A stretch of 64,000 nucleotides of DNA from Chlorobiaceae bacterium (GCA_013334565.1 JAAXXI010000004.1:24796-88795); one strand, 5' to 3'; shown: positions 10,601 through 24,166, numbered from the stretch's first letter. The notes: generated by a model from the sequence alone, not told the origin. Numbers and translations are program-made.

Positions 10601-11441
10601 TTTTTATTTCCCATTCCCAGCTTCCGGTACGGGATTTGGCAAGAATGAACCTTAGCTGTTCGTTGCTTAAGCTCAGTTCCTTTTCTTTTTGCTTGTACTC
10701 CTCGATATCGTTCCCCGTACTTACCAGGAATATTCTGTTATCGACGTATATCCTCTTTGTCGTTATCCTGAACCACCTGAATTCAGGCCCACCTTGGACC
10801 AGTATCCTCATTTCGGCGGATTCTTCCGTTCCTTTCTGCAGGATGCTGTCAAGCTTTTCATGGGCGAACTCTCTCTCGTCAGGATGGAACAGGTCGAAGG
10901 TGTTGATTCCCGAGAGGTCATCCTTGTCGTTGCGGGCGATCACTTTATGGAAACGGGAATTGCAGGTGATGATCGATCCTTGCGGGTCGAGAACGACAAA
11001 TGGGCCGGGAATGGCTTCCATCGCTTCCTTGCTGAATGCGGACTGTTCTTTCGATTTTATTTCCGCTGCCAGCATATCGGTCATGTCCTGGGCGAAAACA
11101 TAGAGCTTTTCGATTGAACCGTCTTCGCCCGGGATAGGGTAGAGCGTATTCCTGAAACAACGGCCGTTCGAACGGTCATCGAAGATGATGCGTTTACCGG
11201 TACGGAAGGCTTCGTCTGTCTTTATCCTGCGCTCTTCGGCTACAGTACCCTCTGTGAATAAAAAAACGTCAAGCCCAAGGCACTCTTCCTGCTTTTTGCC
11301 GACAAGTGCAGCAAATGCATTGTTCGCATCGAGGATTTTTCCCTCGCGGTCGATGAGGAATTTCGGGTCGGTACTCTCTTCAAAAATGACCCGGTAGGTG
11401 ATATCCTGCTGACCCCGCTCGTGTCCGGTTTTTCTGGGCAT
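7647..11441 (-). CDS. Hybrid sensor histidine kinase with about 7 PAS domains, HisKA, HATPase and a C-terminal receiver
   Basis: 1264 aa; repeated PAS/PAC motifs, FLNNISHEIRTPMNGILGFSELL, N-box LLQNALKFTSEG, GAGLGLSITKAYIELLGG, receiver VLMDLKMPVMNGYDAHQ. Confidence 0.92.
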   Translation of the reverse strand: MPRKTGHERGQQDITYRVIFEESTDPKFLIDREGKILDANNAFAALVGKKQEECLGLDVFLFTEGTVAEERRIKTDEAFRTGKRIIFDDRSNGRCFRNTLYPIPGEDGSIEKLYVFAQDMTDMLAAEIKSKEQSAFSKEAMEAIPGPFVVLDPQGSIITCNSRFHKVIARNDKDDLSGINTFDLFHPDEREFAHEKLDSILQKGTEESAEMRILVQGGPEFRWFRITTKRIYVDNRIFLVSTGNDIEEYKQKEKELSLSNEQLRFILAKSRTGSWEWEIKSNQNKWSDEIWDLYGIEKYSCTPSYESWKQAIIEEDREITENRVAAAVKKGHPFQLQWRVRHPDGSDHWLMTQGIPIRNSKDKVIQYIGVVIDITCLKEAENKLKENEKRFRNLFEEHSSAMLIIDAETDRIIDANRAATSFYGWPSADICQMKIGQLSANSPETLDKNKEAASRLSRKQFSAVHKKADGSFKDVEVFCNLSTIADKKVYYCIVNDVTDRKKAERELIENKTMLEAALESMSDAVFISDKEGRFIEFNQAFASFHRFRNKRECLKKLSDYPEILDVFMADGSLASLDQWAVARALRGEHGIAAEYGLRRKDTGEQWTGSYNFAPIYDKNGSITGSVVTGRDVSQRKKAEQSLRESEERFRNFFEQHSAAMLILDPETGNIIDANNAAARFYGWSREQLVRMSVIEINTDTPENSRKRLEGWKSNSTRTFVVKHRKADGAIVDIEMYGQKIQTNDQWLVYLILHDITDRNQVEKELKKLSIAIEQSPAIVVITDIDGNIEYVNPSFTKHTGYTLEEVKGQNPRVLQSGLMPKEVYEHLWNTILSGRVWHGEFHNRKKNGELFWEDASIAPIRNEKGEITNFVAVKEDITDNKKLLNELISAKEKAEESDRLKSAFLNNISHEIRTPMNGILGFSELLREPQLSGEEQQEYIELIQQSGERMMKLITDIMEISRIDARESIIELSETPLNSILREIYGEYRDEAQNKGLELNWKPGLSENECNMVTDGGKLRMILSNLLQNALKFTSEGHIDFGYEKKDAILEFYVTDTGVGVPPEMKEKIFERFSQVDTSLSRLHDGAGLGLSITKAYIELLGGIIHVEPGLSGGSRFFFTLPWTPVHKSVPAEPVIPENPDMSVLNIVIAEDDDVSALLLKKALKSEQFTLHIATNGREAVELVRQHPETDIVLMDLKMPVMNGYDAHQLIREIRPDLPVIAQTAFASPDDREKAFYAGFSGYLTKPVKKNELLDMITSLTGKK

Positions 11442-11903
11442 GGTTTCAGTGTCGTTTTTTCAGTTCGCGTTTTGACTTTACCGATTATGAGACGAGAGAT
11501 CGAACCGTTCAGATGCACGATGGGGCGGCATTGATAAATGTTCAAAAAAAGGAATTATGATAGGGGGAATGAAGCCGTTGTGTAATGCCCTTATTACTAT
11601 AATGTTTAAAAAAAAATGAAATACATCAAAAGACTTATAAAATTGCCGCGAATCCTGCGTGTTCCTTCAAGATATTTTTTCGAAAAATCATATCGCTTGT
11701 CCTGATGCAGTATTGCTGTTTTGGAAATCATTCATTTTAAGGGCTTTCCTTACCGTTCCAGGGTTTATACAGGGATGCTTGCCTCTGAAGAACTTTTTCT
11801 ATATTCACTCCGGTTGTATTGCATGAGACAGGCGGGAGAGTGATGCCGCGTACCATTACTGCCATGGGTTCCGGTCTCCCTGATATTCAACAGAGCGAAG
11901 ACG

Positions 11904-12467
11904 ATGATATTACCGATCAATATTTACAGTGACGAAGTGCTGAAAAAGAAAGCCCGTCCGATGAAAGGGGTAGACAGTTCCACGGCGGAGCTTGTCGGTT
12001 CGATGTTCGAATCGATGCGCAATGCTTCCGGAATAGGGCTTGCCGCTCCCCAGGTGGGACATTCGATCCGCCTGCTTGTTGTGGATGTTTCCTGCATGAA
12101 AGAGTATGCCGATGTGCCGCCGCTGGTGGTCATCAATCCGCATATCCTCTCTCTGCGCGGGGCAAACGTGATGGAAGAGGGGTGCCTGAGCGTGCCTGGC
12201 GTCGTGGGCGATGTCACCCGTCCCGCATCGATTACCCTGAAATACCGGGACGAGAATTTTACGGAACAGGTTGCCGATTTTTCCGGAATGCTGGCCAGGG
12301 TGCTCCAGCATGAAATAGACCATCTCGACGGAACGCTTTTCGTTGACAGGCTTGAAAAGCGCGAACGCCGTAAAGTGCAGGGCAAGCTCGACGAGCTTGC
12401 AGCAGGCAACGTCGAAGCCGAATACCCGCATTCCCGCGAAGTTTTTCCCGAAGCCTGTCCGGAGTGA
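11904..12467 (+). CDS. def: Peptide deformylase
   Basis: 187 aa; GIGLAAPQVG, EEGCLSVPG, LQHEIDHLDGTLFVD. Confidence 0.96.
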   Translation: MILPINIYSDEVLKKKARPMKGVDSSTAELVGSMFESMRNASGIGLAAPQVGHSIRLLVVDVSCMKEYADVPPLVVINPHILSLRGANVMEEGCLSVPGVVGDVTRPASITLKYRDENFTEQVADFSGMLARVLQHEIDHLDGTLFVDRLEKRERRKVQGKLDELAAGNVEAEYPHSREVFPEACPE

Positions 12468-12472
12468 GCCCG

Positions 12473-13411
12473 ATGCGTGTCGTTTTCATGGGAACCCCTT
12501 CGTTCGCCGTTCCTTCCCTTCAGGCTATTGCCACACATCATGAATTTGAGCTCGTGCTTGTCGTGACCGGGCCGGACAAGCCCCGCAGGGGAAAGCACGC
12601 GGATGCGGAACCGACGGCAGTGAAGTCTGCCGCGATCGCGCTCGGTCTGCCGGTCTATGAAACCGACGACGTCAGCGATCCGCTGTTCGAAGAGAAGGTA
12701 TCGCAATGCCTGGCCGACGTCATTGTCGTGGCGGCTTTCCGGATACTGCCCCCGTCGGTCTATACAAAAGCGCGACTTGGCGCTTTCAACCTGCACGCTT
12801 CGCTTCTGCCCGCCTACCGCGGCGCAGCACCGATAAACTGGGCGATCATCAGGGGTGAACGGGAGACGGGAGTGACGACCTTTTTCCTGCAGGATCGTGT
12901 CGATACCGGCAATATCATCCTGAAAGCGAAAACAGCCATCGGGCCAGATGAAAACGCCTTCGAACTTGCGGAAAGGCTTTCGCGCATCGGGGCGGATACA
13001 GTCGTGGAGACGCTTCGACTCATCTCGACAGGCGATGCGGCTGTTTCGAAACAGGACGATGCACTTGCCACGAAAGCTCCCAAACTGACGAGGGAAAACT
13101 CCAGGATCGTCTGGTCACAGCCTGTTTCCGCCATTCATAATTTCATCAGGGGGCTCGCCCTGAAGCCGGCTGCATGGACGATGATGGAAGGGAAGACCAT
13201 GAAGATTTTCAGCGCCCGTCCTTCAGCGTTTTCCGAAGATGCCCCGGCTGGTCCGGGGACCGTCATGGTTGGAGATGGCCGGTTCTGCGTCAGGTGCTCC
13301 GATGGCTGGATAGAACTGCTTTCGCTGCAGCTCGAAGGCAGGAAACCCATGGAGGCCGGCGAGTTCCTGCGAGGGTACCGGCAGGCTGACGCTCCAGTCG
13401 TGCTCCGTTGA
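12473..13411 (+). CDS. fmt: Methionyl-tRNA formyltransferase
   Basis: MRVVFMGTPSFAVPSL start; NLHASLLPAYRGAAPINWAI; directly downstream of def. Confidence 0.95.
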   Translation: MRVVFMGTPSFAVPSLQAIATHHEFELVLVVTGPDKPRRGKHADAEPTAVKSAAIALGLPVYETDDVSDPLFEEKVSQCLADVIVVAAFRILPPSVYTKARLGAFNLHASLLPAYRGAAPINWAIIRGERETGVTTFFLQDRVDTGNIILKAKTAIGPDENAFELAERLSRIGADTVVETLRLISTGDAAVSKQDDALATKAPKLTRENSRIVWSQPVSAIHNFIRGLALKPAAWTMMEGKTMKIFSARPSAFSEDAPAGPGTVMVGDGRFCVRCSDGWIELLSLQLEGRKPMEAGEFLRGYRQADAPVVLR

Positions 13412-13525
13412 ACCTCGAATGCCTGCCGCCGGGTTGCGTTCTCATGCACATCCTGCCGTGCCACAATCCCATTATTTCATTATATTTCCGTTTCGCAAAA
13501 TTACGATCAATCAAACGCTCTTTTT

Positions 13526-15343
<1,818 letters not shown>

Positions 15344-15472
15344 GAATGGGGGAATATGCAGGTAACGCTTTAAAAAAAATGAGCATAATGGCAGGAATCG
15401 TTTGAAAAAAACGTCCTGTCTGTTAGTATCAGGAAAAGCCGGGTTTATTTCAACGATAAAAAAGCAACACCA

Positions 15473-16303
15473 TTGAACACGCAGAACAGTCAGCCTGAAA
15501 AAAAGCATTCGAAGGAGTGGTTCGAGGCCCTGATCATCGCGGCGATAATCGCCACCGTTCTCAGGATTTTCGTCGTCGAGTCCTACCGTATCCCGACAGG
15601 CTCGATGGAGAACACCCTTCTTGCCGGCGATTTCCTTTTTGTCAACAAATACGTCTACGGTCCGAAAGTTCCTTTCACCGATTTCAGGTTTCCCGGCCTG
15701 CACAAGGTGAACCGTGGAGAGATCATTGTCTTCAAGTATCCGAAGGACCCGTCGCTCAACTATATCAAGCGCTGCGTCGCCGTCAGCGGCGATACCCTGC
15801 AGATCAGGGGGGGCAAACTGTTCATCAACGGCAGTGAAGTGCCTCTTCCGGAACACGGCCAGTATATCGGCAGCAGGGTACCTGCGAACGAACCCGATTT
15901 CATGATTTTTCCCCAGTCTTCCGGGTACAACAAGGATAATTACGGGCCGATCCGCATTCCCCGCAAAGGCGATGTGGTAAAGCTCACCCAGGCGACATTC
16001 CCTCTTTATGCCTCGGTGATCGCCGGTGAAGGGCATGAAGTGAGCCTTATGGGCAGGGTGGTTTTTGTCGACGGCAGCGCGGCAGACAAATACACCGTTC
16101 AGGACAACTACTATTTCGCGATGGGCGACAACCGCGATAACAGCCTTGACAGCCGTTTCTGGGGATTTCTGCCTGAAAAGGACATCCTCGGCCAGGCAAT
16201 GATGGTTTACTGGTCCTGGAACCCTGACATTTCCATTTTAGGTGATCCCGTTCACAAGCTGGCTTCGATCAGATGGAACCGGCCGGGCCTTTTTGTTCAT
16301 TGA
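15473..16303 (+). CDS. lepB: Signal peptidase I
   Basis: 276 aa, TTG start; FVVESYRIPTGSMENTLLAGDFLFVNK, YIKRCVAVSGD, MGDNRDNSLDSRFWGF. Confidence 0.95.
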   Translation: MNTQNSQPEKKHSKEWFEALIIAAIIATVLRIFVVESYRIPTGSMENTLLAGDFLFVNKYVYGPKVPFTDFRFPGLHKVNRGEIIVFKYPKDPSLNYIKRCVAVSGDTLQIRGGKLFINGSEVPLPEHGQYIGSRVPANEPDFMIFPQSSGYNKDNYGPIRIPRKGDVVKLTQATFPLYASVIAGEGHEVSLMGRVVFVDGSAADKYTVQDNYYFAMGDNRDNSLDSRFWGFLPEKDILGQAMMVYWSWNPDISILGDPVHKLASIRWNRPGLFVH

Positions 16304-16710
16304 CCGTTTGACTCTTCAGCAAGGACCGTTTCACAGACGGACCTTGCTGAAGAACGCCTTGCCGAGCTGAAGAGAAGGATGTCTGCAAGGTCGGGTAACG
16401 GGATTTCCACGGCGTTGATGATGCGCGGCCTGCTATCTGCTGAAGCGCGTGCCGGTTCCGTTGTGATATCGTTGAGCGTCACCGACCCAAGCGTGACGCT
16501 GAGCTTCAGGGACCCTACGGCCAGACGGCGGCTGTTCGCCGTTTTCAGGGCATAAGCGTCCTGAAGTTCTTTTTTGAACACTCCGTTGAGGAACAGGCCG
16601 GAGGAAAGGTAGAGAAACAGATATGCCGCCGGAAAAAGAACCCCGGGCGAAACCATGAACGCTTTCAGCCAGTTGGCGACGAAACGTTTGTCGAAACGGA
16701 AGGGGTTCAT
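16297..16710 (-). CDS. Hypothetical membrane protein, possibly an AsmA-like fragment
   Basis: 137 aa with one N-terminal TM; LAVGSLKLSVTLGSVTLNDI resembles AsmA-type beta repeats; 3' end runs through an inverted repeat. Confidence 0.45.
   Translation of the reverse strand: MNPFRFDKRFVANWLKAFMVSPGVLFPAAYLFLYLSSGLFLNGVFKKELQDAYALKTANSRRLAVGSLKLSVTLGSVTLNDITTEPARASADSRPRIINAVEIPLPDLADILLFSSARRSSARSVCETVLAEESNGQ
16314..16352. repeat. Long inverted repeat between/under lepB and the convergent ORF
   Basis: CTTCAGCAAGGaCCGT - ttcacag - ACGGaCCTTGCTGAAG: 15 of 16 positions pair; no T-tract on either side. Confidence 0.8.
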
Positions 16711-16839
16711 GGGAATGGCTGTTTTGCAGCAGCTTTTTCAGCTTCGCTCCCGCCCGGAGGAGCGACGGCAACATTTAACGATACGAAATAAATCGCTTTA
16801 TTACGCTTTTACTTATAATCATTACCCTTTCATGCCTTT

Positions 16840-18339
16840 ATGACAATTCATCAGACAGGCATATCCTACCTGCTCAAGCCCCTGGTCAGGGAGGTTCATG
16901 CCGACACGGAGACCCCGGTATCCGTATACCTCAAGCTTCAGCGCCCGAATTCATGCCTTCTTGAATCGGTCGAGGGGGAGGAGTACCTTGCCCGTTTTTC
17001 CTATATCGCCATCGATCCCGTCGCCATTCTGAAGGGGTCGGTCGATGGCCCTGCCAGCATCGAAATTTTCAACGAGAAATTCAGCGGCCTCCGTGCTCTT
17101 GCAGAAGGGGAGCCCGACCTCCGCAGGAAGATCGACCGATGCCTCGACGCTTTCGATACCGAAGTGATTCCTCGCAAAAAAAACGGTACGCCGCAGATGA
17201 TCACTTCGGGCGTATTCGGTTATTTCAGTTACGATGCGATGCACCTGATAGAAAGGATCCCGAAACCGGAATTTCCCGATCCGGCAGGCATGCCCGACAT
17301 CCTGCTGCTTTTCTGCGATACGCTGGTGATTTTCGACAATATCATGCGCAAGGTTTTCATCGTGTCGAACTATCTCGATGAATCCGATAAATCCGAGGCA
17401 CTTCGGAAAATCGACGAAATAGCCGAACGGATGTTCATGCCCCTGACGAGGGACGATATCGCTTTCAGGCCCGAACAGCCGGAGGTGGTGGTGTCTAACA
17501 CGGAGCATGATGAGTACCTTCAGAAGGTGCTCAGGGCAAAAGAGTACATCTTGGCGGGCGATATTTTCCAGGTGCAGATTTCCCAGAGGCTCCGCAGGAA
17601 GCTCAACACCCGTCCGTTCGACGTCTACCGGATGCTGCGCACCATAAACCCGTCGCCCTACCTATATTTCTACGATCTTGGTGATTTCCACATCGTCGGC
17701 TCGTCGCCGGAACTTCTGGTCAAGGTGGAACGGGACCCTGCCGGCCGCAGGATGGTCGACACCAGGCCCATTGCAGGGACGAGGCACCGCGGCAGCACCT
17801 GGGAGGAGGACGAACGTATCGCGAAGGAGCTCCTTTCCGATGAGAAGGAACTGGCGGAACATCTCATGCTTATCGACCTCAGCCGGAACGATATCGGGAG
17901 GATCGCCAAAATCGGAACTGTCGAGACCAACGAGATGATGGTGGTCGAGAAATACTCCCACGTGATGCATATCGTCAGCAATGTGCGCGGGGAGCTCAGG
18001 GACGATCTGGGGACAATGGACGCTTTCTGGTCCTGTTTTCCCGCCGGTACACTTACCGGTGCGCCGAAAGTGCGGGCCATGGAGATCATCTACGAGCTCG
18101 AAAAGGAGAAACGAGGGCTTTACGGCGGGGCAGTGGGCTTCCTCGATTTCAAGGGAAACCTCGTGACTGCGATTGCCATACGCACCATGGTAATAAAGGA
18201 CGGAACAATCTATTTTCAGGCTGCCGGAGGCATCGTGGCCGATTCCAGGCCCGAATCGGAATATGAGGAAACCATGAACAAGATGAGGGCCGGTCTGACA
18301 GCCATCCAGAATATCGAAACGATAGCAAACATACAGTAA
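16840..18339 (+). CDS. trpE: Anthranilate synthase component I
   Basis: 499 aa; LKLQRPNSCLLESVEG, PIAGTRHRG, MLIDLSRNDIGRIA, FPAGTLTGAPKVRAMEII. Confidence 0.94.
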   Translation: MTIHQTGISYLLKPLVREVHADTETPVSVYLKLQRPNSCLLESVEGEEYLARFSYIAIDPVAILKGSVDGPASIEIFNEKFSGLRALAEGEPDLRRKIDRCLDAFDTEVIPRKKNGTPQMITSGVFGYFSYDAMHLIERIPKPEFPDPAGMPDILLLFCDTLVIFDNIMRKVFIVSNYLDESDKSEALRKIDEIAERMFMPLTRDDIAFRPEQPEVVVSNTEHDEYLQKVLRAKEYILAGDIFQVQISQRLRRKLNTRPFDVYRMLRTINPSPYLYFYDLGDFHIVGSSPELLVKVERDPAGRRMVDTRPIAGTRHRGSTWEEDERIAKELLSDEKELAEHLMLIDLSRNDIGRIAKIGTVETNEMMVVEKYSHVMHIVSNVRGELRDDLGTMDAFWSCFPAGTLTGAPKVRAMEIIYELEKEKRGLYGGAVGFLDFKGNLVTAIAIRTMVIKDGTIYFQAAGGIVADSRPESEYEETMNKMRAGLTAIQNIETIANIQ

Positions 18340-18364
18340 AGACTAAATAAAAACAGGTGCAACG

Positions 18365-19879
18365 ATGAAAAAGAAGCTTACCACCGCGAAATACCTGCTT
18401 CTGGTTTTTGCAGGCATTGTTCTTGGAGCAGTTGTTTTTTCCAATCTGGAGTTCCGGTTGGGCTCCGAAGGATTCACGCTTTCGGCAAAGCCGAATTATG
18501 CGACTGCGAAAAACAATTTCGAGAATTATCCCATCCAGACGCTGAAAAGCTTCAACGAAGCCTTTGTGCAGATTGCGGAGTCGGCAACCCCCTCTGTGGT
18601 CACTGTTTTTACCGAAAAGAAAATGACCGAGAGGGTCATCATCCCGTTCAATTTTTTCGGAAATCCCTTCGATGACATGTTCGGAAATTCCCGCAGGACA
18701 CCGGGAAACGGCAGCGGGAACGTGAAGCGGGGACTCGGCTCCGGCGTCATCGTGACGGAAGACGGTTATATCCTTACGAACAACCATGTCATCGACGGTG
18801 CCGATCAGATTTACGTCAGGACTTCCGACAACAGGAGGATCGATGCGAAAATCGTAGGCAAGGACCCGAAAACGGACCTTGCCGTCATCAAGGTCAACGC
18901 GAAAGGACTGAAGCCTTTACCATTCGGTGACAGTGACAGGCTGCGTGTCGGCGAATGGGTGATTGCCATCGGCAGCCCTCTCGGCGAATCCCTCGCACGG
19001 ACGGTTACCCAGGGCATCGTGAGCGCCAAGGGACGGGCCAATGTAGGCCTGGCTGATTACGAAGATTTCATCCAGACCGATGCGGCGATCAACCCCGGAA
19101 ATTCGGGTGGCCCCCTGATCAACATCAATGGCGAGCTTGTCGGCATCAATACCGCCATTGCCAGCCGCACGGGCGGGTTTGAAGGCATCGGCTTCGCGGT
19201 CCCGTCCAATATGGCCAGGCAGGTACTGACATCGCTCATCACTACCGGCAAGGTTTCAAGGGGATATCTCGGCGTCACGCTCCAGGACATCGACGACAAT
19301 CTTGCAAAAGGGCTTCGTCTCCAGAAAACCGAGGGAGTCCTTGTCGGAACGGTTGTCGAGGGTAGTCCAGCCCAGAAAGGCGGTATCAGGACCGGTGACG
19401 TGCTGCTTGAATTCAACAGCAACAAGATTACGGACAGCGCCGAACTGCGCAACTGGATAGCGGCCCAGGCCCCGGGCACAGCAGTCACGCTGAAAGGGCT
19501 CAGGGACGGCCGGCCCGTCGTTTTCCAGGTCAGGCTCGATCCACTTCCGGCAAAAGAGCTCGCTGGATCACAGCCGCAGCCGCAGGCCGGGGCTGTTTCC
19601 GCCCTTGGTTTCCATGCCGAGGAGCTGACGGCGCAGACAGCGGTACGTTTCAACCTGAAGCAGGGTGAAGGGAAGGTTGTCATCACCGCGGTCGAACCTT
19701 CATCGAATGCCGCCATGGCCGGAATCCGGCCGGGTGACGTCATTCTCTCGGTCAACAGGCAGCCCGTTGCATCATTTGCGGCTTACAGCGCACTGGTAAA
19801 AAGTGTCAGGGAAGGCGACCTGCTTTTCCTGCTTGTCGAGCGTGGAGGCAACAGGATCTATTTTGCGTACAATGTCTAA
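18365..19879 (+). CDS. Do/DegP-like periplasmic serine protease with two PDZ domains
   Basis: 504 aa; N-terminal TM; YILTNNHVIDGA, TDLAVIKV, QTDAAINPGNSGGPLIN catalytic motifs. Confidence 0.95.
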   Translation: MKKKLTTAKYLLLVFAGIVLGAVVFSNLEFRLGSEGFTLSAKPNYATAKNNFENYPIQTLKSFNEAFVQIAESATPSVVTVFTEKKMTERVIIPFNFFGNPFDDMFGNSRRTPGNGSGNVKRGLGSGVIVTEDGYILTNNHVIDGADQIYVRTSDNRRIDAKIVGKDPKTDLAVIKVNAKGLKPLPFGDSDRLRVGEWVIAIGSPLGESLARTVTQGIVSAKGRANVGLADYEDFIQTDAAINPGNSGGPLININGELVGINTAIASRTGGFEGIGFAVPSNMARQVLTSLITTGKVSRGYLGVTLQDIDDNLAKGLRLQKTEGVLVGTVVEGSPAQKGGIRTGDVLLEFNSNKITDSAELRNWIAAQAPGTAVTLKGLRDGRPVVFQVRLDPLPAKELAGSQPQPQAGAVSALGFHAEELTAQTAVRFNLKQGEGKVVITAVEPSSNAAMAGIRPGDVILSVNRQPVASFAAYSALVKSVREGDLLFLLVERGGNRIYFAYNV

Positions 19880-19920
19880 ACTTTTTTGCCGGACGGAATA
19901 AGAATCGTACATTTATTGGA

Positions 19921-19959
19921 AGTAAAGTCAGCTGAGCCGTGCTGACTTTACTTTTTTTT
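19921..19959 (+). terminator. Rho-independent terminator after the Deg protease gene
   Basis: AGTAAAGTCAGC-tgagccgt-GCTGACTTTACT followed by TTTTTTT; perfect 12-bp stem. Confidence 0.92.
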
Positions 19960-20033
19960 GTATCGTGAGCCTGTCCCGGTTACAGCATTATTTTCAAGGT
20001 CTTTACCTTTCAAACAACAAAAGCGCGAGAGAG

Positions 20034-20513
20034 ATGAGTGACAGAATTTACCTGACCAGGGATGGTTACAACCGGCTTAAGGACGAGTTGTATGTGCTGG
20101 TGCATGAAACCAGAAAGGAAGTTCTGGAGAAAATAGCGGAGGCCCGCTCCCATGGCGATCTGAGCGAAAATGCGGAATATGACGCTGCACGCGAGGAGCA
20201 GTCCCAGACAGAAGCACGCATCGCTGACATTGAGAACAAGCTTGCGTCAGCCAGCATTCTCGACCCGAAGCAGATCAAAACCGACAAGGTGTATATCCTG
20301 ACTTCAGTGAAATTGAAAAACCTTGATGACCAGGAGGAAATTATCGAGTACACGCTCGTTTCATCGGAAGAGGCCGACACCGACCTCGGCAAGATATCCG
20401 TGCGCTCTCCTGTCGGAAAGTCGCTCATCGGCAAGACGGTGGGGGACAAGGTAAGCATCAGGGTTCCAAGCGGCGAACTGCATTACCAGGTCCTCGATAT
20501 TTTCGTTAAATAG
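20034..20513 (+). CDS. greA: Transcription elongation factor GreA
   Basis: [45 protein letters not shown] track extends upstream but ATG at 20034 matches GreA N-termini. Confidence 0.93.
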   Translation: MSDRIYLTRDGYNRLKDELYVLVHETRKEVLEKIAEARSHGDLSENAEYDAAREEQSQTEARIADIENKLASASILDPKQIKTDKVYILTSVKLKNLDDQEEIIEYTLVSSEEADTDLGKISVRSPVGKSLIGKTVGDKVSIRVPSGELHYQVLDIFVK

Positions 20514-20571
20514 ATTTCTTCCCGGTTTTTACGATCACCCGGTCAATGTTCAACACTTTACGGTGAATGCC

Positions 20572-20964
20572 ATGAAAAAAATATTCCTTGTGCTTTTCAG
20601 CCTCTGTTTGTTTTCATTTACAGCTTCAGCGAAACAGCCAGTACCCTGCCAGAAACCTGCAGTTCCTCCATGCCCTATGATGGGCGGCATGCAGATGTCC
20701 TGCCCGATGTCCGGAGTGATGCAGACGATTGTCGAGGTCATGAAAATTGAGCAGAAGCTTCTCAGCGGCAGCAAGGGTATTGACAAATCCGCCCTGAAGA
20801 TGGAGCTGGAGCAGAAAATATCGGCGCTGGACAAGCAGATGGCAGACATGAAATGCCCCATGCCGGCCATCCAGGCTTCCCAGGCGCCTGCAGCCGGCGC
20901 GCCGGTGCCCTGTCCGATGCAGAACGGCATGCCCTGCAACATGACGATCCAGCCCCTGAAATAA
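20572..20964 (+). CDS. Secreted Cys/Met-rich small protein, possibly metal-binding
   Basis: Signal peptide MKKIFLVLFSLCLFSFTASA; CPMMGGMQMSCPM, CPMP and PCPMQNGMPCNM clusters. Confidence 0.75.
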   Translation: MKKIFLVLFSLCLFSFTASAKQPVPCQKPAVPPCPMMGGMQMSCPMSGVMQTIVEVMKIEQKLLSGSKGIDKSALKMELEQKISALDKQMADMKCPMPAIQASQAPAAGAPVPCPMQNGMPCNMTIQPLK

Positions 20965-20996
20965 TCCTGTTTTTTCCTTCAGGAAAGAATATTGCG

Positions 20997-21027
20997 AAGC
21001 CCGGAGTTTTCCGGGCTTTTCTTTTTC
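20997..21027 (+). terminator. Rho-independent terminator
   Basis: AAGCCCGGA-gttt-TCCGGGCTT followed by TTCTTTTT. Confidence 0.85.
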
Positions 21028-21214
21028 CCGGCGGAAAAAGTCCCGAGAAATCCGCGCTTTTTTTATATTCAGATGCCTGTTTTTTCCTCAAAGCTGCCAA
21101 AAGGCTGCGAACAGGCAATGAGGGGGAACGGTAAGGCGCGTTTTATCCGCAACTTACGGTTTTCTCTTGGGAAATATGCTGCAAACAGGTGAAAATCTTA
21201 ACCAGTTATTGTAT

Positions 21215-21439
21215 ATGGGTAAACGTCAGATCATTTTTCGCCAGGACAAGATCGGCAACAATCAGGAACTGCTGAACCGGGAAGTGAACCTGGTGACCAC
21301 CGAGAACAGGGTGTGGCACGGCAGGGTGATCGCAGTAAGTGAAGGGGATATAAGGCTCAGGGACGACCGATCCGGCAAGCATAAATTTGCCGTTTCAGAG
21401 ATCGACCGGATTTTTCTCGACGTCAAAACAGATTATTAA
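21215..21439 (+). CDS. Conserved-looking small hypothetical protein
   Basis: MGKRQIIFRQDKIGNNQELLNREVNLVTTENRVWHGRVIAVSEGDIRLRDDRSGKHKFAVSEIDRIFLDVKTDY; beta-rich, Sm-like impression; ends 3 nt before tpiA. Confidence 0.65.
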   Translation: MGKRQIIFRQDKIGNNQELLNREVNLVTTENRVWHGRVIAVSEGDIRLRDDRSGKHKFAVSEIDRIFLDVKTDY

Positions 21440-21442
21440 GTC

Positions 21443-22194
21443 ATGCGTACAAAAATAGTTGTCGGCAACTGGAAAATGAACAACACCATTGCCGAATCGA
21501 CAAAACTGGCGAGCGAACTGCTTGCACAACTTGGCGAAGGTTTTTCTGGCTGCGAGGTAGGAATCGCGCCGACTTTTCCTGCATTGCAGCCTGTCGGCGC
21601 ACTTCTCGAAAACGGCCCGGTGCATCTTGTGGCGCAGAACTGCCATTACGAAAACGACGGAGCCTATACCGGTGAAGTATCGGCAAGGATGCTCAAGGCT
21701 GTCGGGTGCGCCTATGTCATCATCGGTCACTCCGAACGCCGCCAGTATTTCGGCGAAACCAACGCCACAGTGAACCTCAGGGTGAAGAAAGCGCTGAGTG
21801 AAGGCTTGAAAGTGATCATGTGCGTTGGCGAAACGCTCGAAGAGCGCGAAGCCGGGGTTACCGGAGCCGTCGTGTCCTCCCAGGTCAGGGAAGGGCTCGA
21901 GGGGATCGACGATATCAGCGATCTGGTCATCGCCTATGAACCGGTCTGGGCCATCGGCACCGGCAAGACCGCCTCATCCGCGCAGGCCGAGGAAGTACAC
22001 GACCTGATCCGCACCGTCCTTGTAAAACTGTATGGAGAATCCGTCGCTTCCGCTATCCGTATCCAGTACGGGGGAAGCGTGAAACCCTCCAATGCCGTCG
22101 AACTTTTTGCCATGCCGAACATCGACGGTGGCCTTATCGGCGGGGCCAGCCTCAACGCTGCCGACTTCGCGGCTATTGTCAATGCCGCCAGGTG

Positions 22195-22195
<1 letters not shown>
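21443..22195 (+). CDS. tpiA: Triose-phosphate isomerase
   Basis: 250 aa; [55 protein letters not shown]. Confidence 0.97.
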
Positions 22196-24166
<1,971 letters not shown>

